DNA of 14,785 bases from an uncultured Bacteroidales bacterium (lineage in GTDB: Bacteria; Bacteroidota; Bacteroidia; Bacteroidales; UBA932): NCBI GenBank assembly GCA_900546445.1, contig URCV01000045.1, forward strand, positions 1 to 14,785. Direction: 5' to 3'. The notes beneath the pieces were generated by a model that was not told where the DNA came from, searched no databases, and saw only the letters and a program-made list of their open reading frames with translations. The translations under genes were made by a program, and so were the position numbers. Positions 9,120 to 14,785 of the stretch are shown here, piece by piece. Within the stretch, counting starts at the first letter, position 1, and each line of letters opens with the position of its first letter.

Positions 9120-9319
9120 CTAAATCGCAGACGAGAAAGTGCACTCTATCGCGTCAGATTCCAGTTTTCCATCAGCATATTCAACAGTTACCTTTATATT
9201 ATAGGTAGCAGGTATAATTGATGGCGCCTTCTTGAAGTTTAATTGAAACAACATATGTTCTGTTTGAATAATCCGAAAATCAAGGCCAGAACCGCCAAAT
9301 ATTTACCTCGGTGAATCAT
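9120..9319 (-). pseudogene. Frameshifted small secreted-protein gene (candidate)
   Basis: The minus strand has an ATG at 9319 that opens a 26-codon frame ending in TAA at 9239-9241. It starts MIHRGKYLAVLALIFGLF, which reads as a good N-terminal signal peptide. In the next frame (-1), an open stretch of nearly 60 codons runs to a TAG at 9120-9122. Its end includes NFKKAPSIIPATYNIK and VTVEYADGKLESDAIECTF, with the alternating pattern of beta strands. Joining the two with one -1 shift gives a secreted protein of about 65 residues. A well-spaced promoter lies just upstream. I read this as one gene broken by a lost base, between 9267 and 9241, or as a remnant after a larger deletion. I do not recognise the family. 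A programmed frameshift is less likely, since I see no slippery heptamer in the overlap. Confidence 0.42.
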
Positions 9320-9351
9320 AAGCAAATACTAATTTTTATTGGTCATTTTGA

Positions 9352-9381
9352 CAAAAATACTGAAAATAAATGATTTATCAA
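9352..9381 (-). promoter_or_regulatory. Promoter for the small frameshifted gene (-33 and -7)
   Basis: The minus strand has TTG at 9381-9379, then 19 bases, then TATTTTTG at 9359-9352. Both elements and the spacing fit the Bacteroidetes vegetative promoter. The predicted leader to the ATG at 9319 is about 25 bases. It diverges from the metK promoter. Confidence 0.55.
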
Positions 9382-9430
9382 CATTATTCTTCATCATTTT
9401 CTTTCGTTTTCAGATTACGAAAAAAATGCT

Positions 9431-9438
9431 TACCTTTG
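9431..9438 (+). promoter_or_regulatory. metK operon promoter, -7 element
   Basis: TACCTTTG is an exact TAnnTTTG match. A T-rich GTTTTC lies about 20 bases upstream, at the -33 position. Initiation near 9443-9445 would place the whole riboswitch-like element (from 9454) inside the transcript, giving a leader of about 60 bases. Confidence 0.65.
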
Positions 9439-9453
9439 CCTAATTTATAAACT

Positions 9454-9504
9454 TACGAGGACAGATTTGTCTGCTTGCAACCTCGTACAAAAAATGCTAA
9501 AAAT
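9454..9504 (+). ncRNA. SAM-II-type riboswitch upstream of metK
   Basis: The leader matches the SAM-II plan. P1 is TACGAGG (9454-9460) paired with CCTCGTA (9481-9487). Its loop has the conserved GATTT (9464-9468) and TTGC (9475-9478). The downstream strand has the hallmark GCTAAAAA (9496-9503). The H-type pseudoknot can form: T9475-A9500, T9476-A9499, U9498 bulged as in the known ligand site, G9477-C9497 and C9478-G9496. A9479-T9495 may add a pair. Three extra bases (ACA) lie between P1 and GATTT compared with the crystallised form as I remember it. The 3' strand ends next to the metK ATG at 9505, so SAM binding would hide the initiation region. This fits translational feedback by the enzyme's own product. 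GACA/TGTC (9460-9471) is a possible competing hairpin. Confidence 0.78.
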
Positions 9505-10740
9505 ATGAACTATCTTTTTACATCGGAATCAGTTTCCGAAGGGCATCCGGATAAGGTTGCCGATCAGATTTCAGACGCCATCTTGGATGAATTCCTCCGT
9601 CAGGACCCTGAAGCGAAGGTCGCTTGCGAGACTTTCTGCACATCGGGACTCGTAATCGTGGGAGGCGAAGTACGCTCAGATCACGCCTACGTCGACATTC
9701 AAGAAACCGTACGCAAAGTCATCCGTCGCATAGGATACACCAAGTCGGACTACAAGTTCGACGCGGACTCCTGCGGAATCATCTCCACCATTCACGAACA
9801 AAGCGCCGATATCAATAGAGGTGTAGTTCGCCAGAACCCCGAAGAGCAGGGAGCCGGCGACCAGGGAATGATGTTCGGATATGCTTGTAAGGACACTAAG
9901 GAGTATATGCCTCTCGCACTTTCCCTCTCTCACGCGCTTCTGCGCATTCTTTCCGAGATAAGAAGGGAGCCCGAAAGCCCGATGCCTTACCTTAGGCCGG
10001 ATGCGAAGAGCCAATTCACCATCCAGTTCTCGGCCAAGCACAAACCGCTTCGCGTGCACACCATCGTGCTCTCTACCCAGCACGACGAGTTCGACACCGA
10101 CGAAGCCATGCACGCACGCATAGAAAAAGACGTTAGGGAAATCGTACTTCCCCGCCTGATAAACAGCCTGCCTAAGGAAACGGCAGCCCTGTTCAAAGAA
10201 GGCTATGACCTATTCGTAAACCCTACGGGCAAATTCGTTATCGGAGGTCCTGCCGGGGATACCGGACTTACCGGAAGAAAAATCATCGTAGACACCTACG
10301 GCGGACGCGGAGCGCACGGCGGCGGAGCATTTTCAGGAAAGGATCCGTCGAAAGTGGACCGCAGTGCAGCCTATGCAGCCCGTCACATCGCGAAGAACCT
10401 CGTTGCTGCGGGAGTAGCAGACGAATGTCTGGTCCAATTGGCCTATGCCATAGGAATCGCACAGCCGGTCAGCGTGTTCGTAGACACTTACGGCAGCGCA
10501 CACATCGACAAAGGCTCGCAGGAGCAGACCGACGCATATATCGCAGACGTGATTAAAAAGTTGTTCGACCTGAGGCCGGCAGCCATCGTGGAAAGATTCC
10601 ATCTGAAGGCACCTATCTACGAACCGACGGCATCTTACGGGCACTTCGGAAGAGAACCGTACGAAAAGGACGGCATAGAGTTCTTCGCTTGGGAAAAGCT
10701 CGATATGGTAGACAAAATTAAAAAGGAATTCGAAAAATGA
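9505..10740 (+). CDS. metK: S-adenosylmethionine synthetase
   Basis: This enzyme makes S-adenosylmethionine from methionine and ATP in the cytoplasm. The 411-residue product starts MNYLFTSESVSEGHPDKVAD, with the usual GHPDK active-site segment. It carries the first family signature GAGDQGMMFGYA at residues 116-127 and the second, GGGAFSGKDPSKVDRSA, further on. The family is usually about 385-430 residues. I chose the ATG at 9505, not the in-frame TTG at 9475: homologues begin near this Met, and the TTG lies inside the riboswitch pseudoknot. It is the first gene of an operon whose second gene starts inside its stop codon (ATGA at 10737-10740). The SAM-II-type element in front implies repression when SAM is plentiful. 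Confidence 0.98.
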   Translation: MNYLFTSESVSEGHPDKVADQISDAILDEFLRQDPEAKVACETFCTSGLVIVGGEVRSDHAYVDIQETVRKVIRRIGYTKSDYKFDADSCGIISTIHEQSADINRGVVRQNPEEQGAGDQGMMFGYACKDTKEYMPLALSLSHALLRILSEIRREPESPMPYLRPDAKSQFTIQFSAKHKPLRVHTIVLSTQHDEFDTDEAMHARIEKDVREIVLPRLINSLPKETAALFKEGYDLFVNPTGKFVIGGPAGDTGLTGRKIIVDTYGGRGAHGGGAFSGKDPSKVDRSAAYAARHIAKNLVAAGVADECLVQLAYAIGIAQPVSVFVDTYGSAHIDKGSQEQTDAYIADVIKKLFDLRPAAIVERFHLKAPIYEPTASYGHFGREPYEKDGIEFFAWEKLDMVDKIKKEFEK

Positions 10741-11165
10741 GTACTGATCACTTGATAGCCTTGCTGAAGAAAAACGGTCTCAAGGCCACTCCGCAACGCC
10801 TCGCAGTTCACGAGGCCATGACGCATTTGGGACATGCAAGCGCCGATCAAGTAGCAGAATTCATAGATAAGAAAGGTGAGACTAAAATCACTATGGCGAG
10901 CGTGTACAACACCTTGTGCCAGATGGCACTGCTGGGCATCTACTCCTACAGGCACAGCGCGGCTAACAAGATGTTCTTCGACGTAAACACCTTCCCGCAT
11001 TTCCACATATACGACAAGCAGAACGACTGCTATGTGGACGTGATCGACGACGAATTGTTCGAAACCATAGAGAGGCACCTGAAAAAAAAGCGTTTCAGAG
11101 GGTACACGATGGACGGATTCGACTTAAACATTTTGTGTCATAAAAGTAAAACCAATACACATTAG
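10737..11165 (+). CDS. Fur-family transcriptional regulator lacking the CxxC zinc site
   Basis: This 142-residue protein has the Fur/PerR layout: an N-terminal winged helix (residues 1-75, with LKATPQRLAVHEAM and the recognition helix MASVYNTLCQMALLG) and a C-terminal dimerisation and metal domain. His88 and His90 in PHFHIYD correspond to the conserved histidine cluster. The usual CxxC structural zinc pair is missing. The region reads IYDKQNDCYVD with a single Cys98, and only three cysteines exist in the protein (61, 98, 134). It may therefore sense metal or peroxide differently from standard Fur or PerR, and I give no specific name. Its ATG overlaps the metK stop by 4 bases, so its translation is probably coupled to metK. 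upp follows 6 bases after its stop. Confidence 0.92.
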   Translation: MSTDHLIALLKKNGLKATPQRLAVHEAMTHLGHASADQVAEFIDKKGETKITMASVYNTLCQMALLGIYSYRHSAANKMFFDVNTFPHFHIYDKQNDCYVDVIDDELFETIERHLKKKRFRGYTMDGFDLNILCHKSKTNTH

Positions 11166-11171
11166 TTCATT

Positions 11172-11825
11172 ATGGAAATTATCAACCTTGGAGAAAAAAG
11201 CTCAATTCTTAACACCTTCGTCGCTCAATTAAGAGACAAGGAAACACAAAAAGACAGTCTAAGATTCAGGACAAATCTCGAAAGACTGGGACAGATATTC
11301 GGTTATGAAATCAGCAAGACTCTCCACGGGGAAAGTCGTGACGTAGTTACCCCACTAGGAACTGCCACACTTATGGTTCCGAATGAAAAAGTAGTGGTTT
11401 CCACCATTTTGCGCGCCGGACTCCCTCTCCACGAAGGGGTGCTCAGCTGCTTCGACTCTGCGGAAAACGCTTTCGTAGCCGCTTACCGCAAATACGACAG
11501 CGAAGGGGAGTTCCACATCCACACGGAATACTGCACATGCCCTGAACTCACAGACAAAGTGCTCATCATCGCAGACACCATGCTTGCTACAGGTTCTTCA
11601 GTACAAGTAGCTTACGAAGTACTCTGCCACGAAGGCGGCACTCCTAGCAAGCTTCACCTCGTGTGTCCGTTTGCAAGTGCTCAGGCAGTGGAAAACCTCA
11701 AGAAGACCCTTCCGGAGAACACGACACTGTGGGTAGCAGCCATAGACCCTGAGCTCACAAGCCACTCTTACATCGTCCCTGGCCTGGGAGATGCAGGTGA
11801 TTTGTGCTATGGTCCTAAACTTTAG
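11172..11825 (+). CDS. upp: Uracil phosphoribosyltransferase
   Basis: This is a pyrimidine salvage enzyme that makes UMP from uracil and PRPP in the cytoplasm. The 217-residue product has the PRPP-binding loop LIIADTMLATGSS at residues 131-143, with Thr136 where most family members have Pro. The ILRAGLPLHEGV segment and the C-terminal uracil-binding segment YIVPGLGDAGDLCYG (200-214) are present. It is the third gene of the metK operon, 6 bases after the Fur-family gene, with no promoter of its own in that gap. Its stop codon overlaps the stop codon of the convergent rpoN gene. Being in a SAM-controlled transcript links salvage to the operon by transcription, though a translational switch at metK need not affect it. 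Confidence 0.96.
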   Translation: MEIINLGEKSSILNTFVAQLRDKETQKDSLRFRTNLERLGQIFGYEISKTLHGESRDVVTPLGTATLMVPNEKVVVSTILRAGLPLHEGVLSCFDSAENAFVAAYRKYDSEGEFHIHTEYCTCPELTDKVLIIADTMLATGSSVQVAYEVLCHEGGTPSKLHLVCPFASAQAVENLKKTLPENTTLWVAAIDPELTSHSYIVPGLGDAGDLCYGPKL

Positions 11826-13225
11826 AGTTCCTTACGCAGACGGGCCAGCGGAATGCCCAATTGGTCGCGATATTTAGCGATGGTTCGTCTGGCTACATTA
11901 TAGCCTTTGGCTGAAAGTTCCGACACAAGCTGTTCATCCGTGAGCGGCTTGTGTTTGTCTTCTGCATCCACTATCTGCTTGAGCACGGTCTTCAGTTCGC
12001 GCGTAGACACCTCCTCGCCGGCCTTGTTCACAAGGCCCTCGGAGAAGAAATACTTAAGAGGATATATCTTATACGGAGTCTCTATGTATTTGCTGTTCAC
12101 CACTCTGGAGATGGTGGAAATGTCGAAGCCGGCAACTTTCGCTATGTCCTCGAGAATCATAGGCTTGAGCTTGGTCTCGTCGCCCGTCTCGAAAAACACT
12201 CTCTGGAAGTCGATAATCGCCTGCATAGTCTTGCTAAGCGTATTCTGCCTCTGCTTGAGCGCCTCCACGAACCACTTGGCACTGTCCATCTTCTCCTTCA
12301 CGAAGCTCGCCGCCTCCTTTTTCTCCCTGTCGCTGCCTCCACGCGCATTCTCGAGCATAGCTGCGTATTTCTTATTGATGCGAATTTCCGGGATATTGAA
12401 TCGAGGCATAATGAAAGACACTTCCCCGTCGTCATCCTTAAGCACGAAATCCGGCACTATCTGCTCGGTGACATCGGCATAGGAATCCGCGACTGAGCCG
12501 CCCGGAGCAGGGTTGAGCCTCAGAATCACCTTCAGCACGGCCTTCATATCGTCCTCGCCTATCCCCCTGGACTGCATTATCTTATTGTAGTGCTTGCTCG
12601 CGAAAGCATCGAAATCCTTAGTCAGTATGTCAGTGGCCAATCGCACCTGCGGGGTTTGGTTCGCCGCCTTCAACTGAAGCAGCAGACACTCACGCAGATC
12701 ACGCGCACCCACTCCTGGCGGGTCCAGGGACTGCACGACCTTCAACATTCGCTCGACATCCTCTCTCTCGCAGTTGATGCCTGCCCTGAATGCCAAATCG
12801 TCCATCAGCGAATCCAGATCGCGACGAAGGTACCCATCTTCATCGAGCGAACCCACTATGAAATAGGCGATGTCGCTATCTTGCTTGGACAAGTTCTTGA
12901 AAGAAAGCTGTTCGCGGAGATTGAAGAAAAAACTCTCCTTAACCGAAAAAGTAACGTAGTCCGGTCTGGCATCCTTCCCCCAATTCGACACTTTAGTCTT
13001 ATAGTCAGGAATATAGTCGTCTTGTTGAATATCGTCGAGAGAAATTTCCTTCGAATCCTCATTTTCCACGGGCGTGTCATCGAGCACGGGATTCTCCTCC
13101 AATTCGCGTCGCACCCTCTGCTCCAAATCCTGAATAGGGAGCTCTATCAGCTTGATAGTCTGAATCTGCAGCGGAGAAAGCTTCTGCGTTTGAGTCTGAA
13201 CTAAGCCTAAACCTTGCTTTGCCAT
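11822..13225 (-). CDS. rpoN: RNA polymerase sigma-54 factor
   Basis: This alternative sigma factor directs RNA polymerase to -24/-12 promoters and needs AAA+ activators. The 467-residue product has the Gln- and Leu-rich region I (QTQTQKLSPLQIQTIKLIEL), an acidic region II (about 50-75), a core-binding domain with LDPPGVGARDLRECL, and the helix-turn-helix ILEDIAKVAGFDISTISRVV (358-376). The C-terminal RpoN box reads ARRTIAKYRD (445-454), close to the consensus ARRTVAKYRE. The start is well placed: the ATG shares one base with the stop of the SPOR gene (TAATG on the minus strand). It is the last gene of the three-gene operon. Its TAA overlaps the upp TAG, so the two operons collide head to head with no intergenic terminator. 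Confidence 0.98.
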   Translation of the reverse strand: MAKQGLGLVQTQTQKLSPLQIQTIKLIELPIQDLEQRVRRELEENPVLDDTPVENEDSKEISLDDIQQDDYIPDYKTKVSNWGKDARPDYVTFSVKESFFFNLREQLSFKNLSKQDSDIAYFIVGSLDEDGYLRRDLDSLMDDLAFRAGINCEREDVERMLKVVQSLDPPGVGARDLRECLLLQLKAANQTPQVRLATDILTKDFDAFASKHYNKIMQSRGIGEDDMKAVLKVILRLNPAPGGSVADSYADVTEQIVPDFVLKDDDGEVSFIMPRFNIPEIRINKKYAAMLENARGGSDREKKEAASFVKEKMDSAKWFVEALKQRQNTLSKTMQAIIDFQRVFFETGDETKLKPMILEDIAKVAGFDISTISRVVNSKYIETPYKIYPLKYFFSEGLVNKAGEEVSTRELKTVLKQIVDAEDKHKPLTDEQLVSELSAKGYNVARRTIAKYRDQLGIPLARLRKEL

Positions 13226-13851
13226 TATTTGCTTTCTTCTTTAAATGGTTCGACAACTTCTATCGGGACTAGCACCTTGATGGTGTCCACGCTGTCTTTT
13301 TCGACCTGGCTAACCACCGGAAACTTCATTCTCTCCTTTACGACAAATGCGTTCGGGAACACCCCGACTATATTTTTCAGTGCCACCTGAGCCTCGGCCT
13401 TCGTGCGGAAATCGCCCACAGTGACCTTGAAATTAGGATAGATGAACGTCCTATATGTCTGATACCCCGGGAACAGTTTCTCAAATCTCCTTACGGCCAA
13501 TTCAGACGCCTCGCGGGCATCCTGCCTGTTGTCGAAGAATATGCGGATGCGATAGCCCTCGGTTTCGAGGGTATTGGCATAATTGGCATCTATCCTGTCA
13601 CCGACGGCCGAGGCGAGCTCGGGGCTTTGTCTGACCACCACCCCACTACCGGACAGCACTTCGAACACGTCCCGGCCTCGCAGTGAATCAGTCATCCTGC
13701 TGACAGGCACATACACTAGACTGTCCTTGTATTCAAAGCCTTCCGGTACCAAATTTACGGAATCCTCCACCGCGAGAGTATCTGTCTGCGCCCAAACTTT
13801 CCCTGACGAAAAAAGGGTAAGAGCACATAATGCCACTAAAATTCGCTTCAT
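13225..13851 (-). CDS. Secreted SPOR-domain protein
   Basis: This 208-residue exported protein has a signal peptide at residues 1-21 (MKRILVALCALTLFSSGKVWA). No lipobox cysteine is present, so it should be a soluble periplasmic protein. Residues about 98-178 form a SPOR domain (YRIRIFFDNRQDAREASELA, then YPNFKVTVGDFRTKAEAQVA), a fold that binds denuded peptidoglycan strands. A short proline- and valine-rich tail follows. The ATG overlaps the stop of the upstream lipoprotein by 4 bases (ATGA), and its stop shares one base with the rpoN ATG, so all three genes are likely co-translated. A cell-envelope or division role is expected from the domain; a direct link to sigma-54 is not shown. Confidence 0.9.
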   Translation of the reverse strand: MKRILVALCALTLFSSGKVWAQTDTLAVEDSVNLVPEGFEYKDSLVYVPVSRMTDSLRGRDVFEVLSGSGVVVRQSPELASAVGDRIDANYANTLETEGYRIRIFFDNRQDAREASELAVRRFEKLFPGYQTYRTFIYPNFKVTVGDFRTKAEAQVALKNIVGVFPNAFVVKERMKFPVVSQVEKDSVDTIKVLVPIEVVEPFKEESK

Positions 13852-14282
13852 AAACTAATATCCTTTCTTTCTCTTTTATGCTTTATACCCAGCGGGTCGC
13901 GGACCGTCACCGAGACATCTGCCGTAATGTTTTCCAAATCACCTGATTGAAGGATTTTCATAACCTTCGAGATGCCGAAACCGCTTTCGAGCTTCGCAGA
14001 TACGTTCAAAAGGTATACCTGACAGCTCCTGCCTTCGAGGATGAAGGGTTCGCAGGTGAGATGCACCGCTTCCACTCCGGCGATTTTCACTACGCCGCTA
14101 ATGTCCGAAACCTTGAGGGTCACCGTAGGATTGTCTATCTCCACGGCCAAGATTCCGGACAACTTAGGGTCTCCGAAGATGGAAACCTTTTCCAGTTCGA
14201 CCGAATTAATCTTTATGTCCTTATAGCAAGCGCACGATGTGATGCACAAAAACGCTGCCACTATCGCCAAAAATCTTTTCAT
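13848..14282 (-). CDS. LEA14/WHy-like lipoprotein
   Basis: This is a predicted 144-residue lipoprotein with the signal MKRFLAIVAAFLCITSC; Cys17 in ITSC is the likely lipidation site. The mature part looks like a single LEA14/WHy beta-sandwich: VELEKVSIFGDPKLSGILA, then VEIDNPTVTLKVSDISGVV, and near the end a VTVRDPLGIKHKRE strand. Such domains are found in stress and envelope proteins; their function is not well defined. It is the first gene of the operon with the SPOR protein and rpoN, overlapping the former by 4 bases. The -7 promoter element ends only 4 bases before the ATG, so the transcript probably starts at or next to the start codon. Domain naming is by eye. Confidence 0.8.
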   Translation of the reverse strand: MKRFLAIVAAFLCITSCACYKDIKINSVELEKVSIFGDPKLSGILAVEIDNPTVTLKVSDISGVVKIAGVEAVHLTCEPFILEGRSCQVYLLNVSAKLESGFGISKVMKILQSGDLENITADVSVTVRDPLGIKHKRERKDISL

Positions 14283-14286
14283 CTTC

Positions 14287-14294
14287 CAAAGATA
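14287..14294 (-). promoter_or_regulatory. Promoter of the rpoN operon, -7 element (leaderless)
   Basis: The minus strand reads TATCTTTG, an exact TAnnTTTG match. Only GAAG separates it from the ATG at 14282. Since this element is centred about 7 bases before the start site, transcription would begin at or within a few bases of the ATG. No other TAnnTTTG lies between here and 14427 on this strand. Confidence 0.6.
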
Positions 14295-14297
14295 GAT

Positions 14298-14321
14298 AAA
14301 AACCGGCGATTATTAGCCGAT
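14298..14321 (-). terminator. Short hairpin with U-tract upstream of the rpoN operon
   Basis: On the minus strand ATCGGC pairs with GCCGGT (one G-T wobble) around an 8-base loop and is followed by five Ts. It works only on the minus transcript. It may end read-through from the gene at the right edge, just before the rpoN operon promoter. The stem is short, so it is a weak call. Confidence 0.4.
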
Positions 14322-14384
14322 TTTTAAAAATCAAGCCCCCATACTATCTAAGATTTGTATTAGCCTTGAAACTTTCATAATCTT

Positions 14385-14432
14385 CAAAAAGAAGTTTTGA
14401 CACACCTTCTTTTTGCTGACTGCTCGGTCAGC
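14385..14432 (-). terminator. Two adjoining inverted repeats after the right-edge gene
   Basis: A 6-bp stem, GCTGAC and GTCAGC (14415-14420 with 14427-14432), spans the stop codon. Directly after it on the minus strand is a perfect 10-bp repeat, CAAAAAGAAG with CTTCTTTTTG (14406-14415 with 14385-14394), around an 11-base loop. The last arm carries five Ts. Together they look like the 3' end signal of this gene, though the second stem has low GC content. Confidence 0.5.
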
Positions 14433-14785
14433 GGACATAAATCACGGCTTCGCCGGAGGAGAATTCGCTCGTGTCAGCGGCATCCCCGAGTAGGGCGTCT
14501 ATCAGTTCTATTTCCGTGTTCTTCTCTTTGATCACCGCATCCAGAATGTCTGAGTAAGCTGCGAGCATATTCGCCGCGTTCTTTATCAGTTTCCCGACGC
14601 TGAAGGAGCTCAAGCCCAATTCCGGCAAGGACAGATTCGCGTTCGTCTGGGAGAGTTTCATAAATGCGATGTCCATCTTCAGCTGTTTTGCGATTTTGAT
14701 GATGAACTTGTTGTAATTCACCGCATCGGCAAAACTCATGGGCTTGCCTCCGGCAGTCAGTTCCACTTTCCTGTAGTTGGTGCCG
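14428..14785 (-). CDS. Unrecognised protein, 5' end cut by window edge
   Basis: Only the last 118 codons lie in the window. The frame stays open through the right edge, reading GTNYRKVELTAGGKPMSFAD at its visible start. The GTG at 14766 is therefore internal and should not be taken as the start. The fragment is mostly helical by pattern (FIIKIAKQLKMDIAFMKLSQ, then GKLIKNAANMLAAYSDILD) and ends with a short AVIYVR strand. No signal peptide, catalytic motif or known domain is visible. It may end at the paired inverted repeats that overlap its stop. I do not assign a function. Confidence 0.7.
   Translation of the reverse strand, partial: GTNYRKVELTAGGKPMSFADAVNYNKFIIKIAKQLKMDIAFMKLSQTNANLSLPELGLSSFSVGKLIKNAANMLAAYSDILDAVIKEKNTEIELIDALLGDAADTSEFSSGEAVIYVR

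Noticed and set aside
9009..9221. 70-codon plus-strand frame starting ATGAAGTTAAAT
   Set aside because: It has low-complexity AT-rich content with no promoter or motif, and it overlaps the receptor promoter and the minus-strand small gene.
9250..9259. Palindrome AACATATGTT
   Set aside because: It is short, lies inside the candidate broken gene, and is not repeated near either divergent promoter.
9475..9504. In-frame TTG that would extend MetK by 10 residues
   Set aside because: It lies within the riboswitch pseudoknot, and the family's N-terminus begins at the Met encoded at 9505.
9494..9508. Four-codon upstream frame (ATG at 9494, TGA at 9506-9508) overlapping the metK ATG
   Set aside because: The ATG comes from the conserved TGCTAAA strand of the SAM-II-type element; a leader peptide is not needed to explain it.
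11951..13204. Plus-strand open frames of about 180-204 codons
   Set aside because: They are antisense to rpoN, which has all expected domains in one frame.
14319..14332. 14-bp palindrome GATTTTTAAAAATC
   Set aside because: It is pure A/T apart from its ends, in an AT-rich gap. It may be chance and I found no second copy to support an operator.
1..14785. Sigma-54 (-24/-12) promoters, tRNAs, CRISPR arrays, insertion sequences
   Set aside because: I looked by eye, especially near rpoN and in the gaps, and found no convincing example.

Overview
The window looks like chromosomal DNA from a Bacteroidales bacterium, judged from the sequence alone. Four observations support this. The promoters fit the Bacteroidetes -7 element TAnnTTTG. 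Start codons have A-rich leaders and no Shine-Dalgarno sequence. There is an Oar-like TonB-dependent receptor with an N-terminal carboxypeptidase-regulatory-like domain. A large lipoprotein carries BACON, OB-fold-like and Ig-like domains. I see no tRNA, rRNA, insertion sequence, CRISPR array or phage gene.

Layout. Positions 1-2147 (minus) hold most of alaS, cut by the left window edge. It has its own -7 element and a leader with a possible hairpin. Next comes a strong intrinsic terminator (2271-2300) that ends the minus-strand pair running from 9000 to 2326: an outer-membrane TonB-dependent receptor, then 12 bases later a 1075-residue surface lipoprotein with three BACON-like and four OB/DUF5689-like modules. 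Together they look like a receptor plus surface-capture module; the substrate is unknown.

The gap 9001-9504 is not empty. On the minus strand it has the receptor's promoter. It also has what I read as a broken small secreted-protein gene (9319-9120) with its own good promoter. On the plus strand it has the metK promoter and an RNA element whose sequence and pairing pattern match a SAM-II riboswitch. That element ends right at the metK start codon.

Positions 9505-11825 (plus) are a tight operon: metK, an ATGA-coupled Fur-family regulator without the usual CxxC zinc site, and upp. This operon converges on rpoN with overlapping stop codons. Positions 14282-11822 (minus) form a second tight operon: an LEA14-like lipoprotein, a SPOR-domain protein and rpoN (sigma-54). 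Its promoter lies so close to the first ATG that the mRNA is probably leaderless. The right edge holds the 3' end of an unrecognised gene.

The strongest points for follow-up are the SAM-II element heading metK-fur-upp, the overlooked frameshifted small gene, the leaderless rpoN operon, and the receptor with its OB/BACON lipoprotein. I do not see a wholly new defence or mobile system here.
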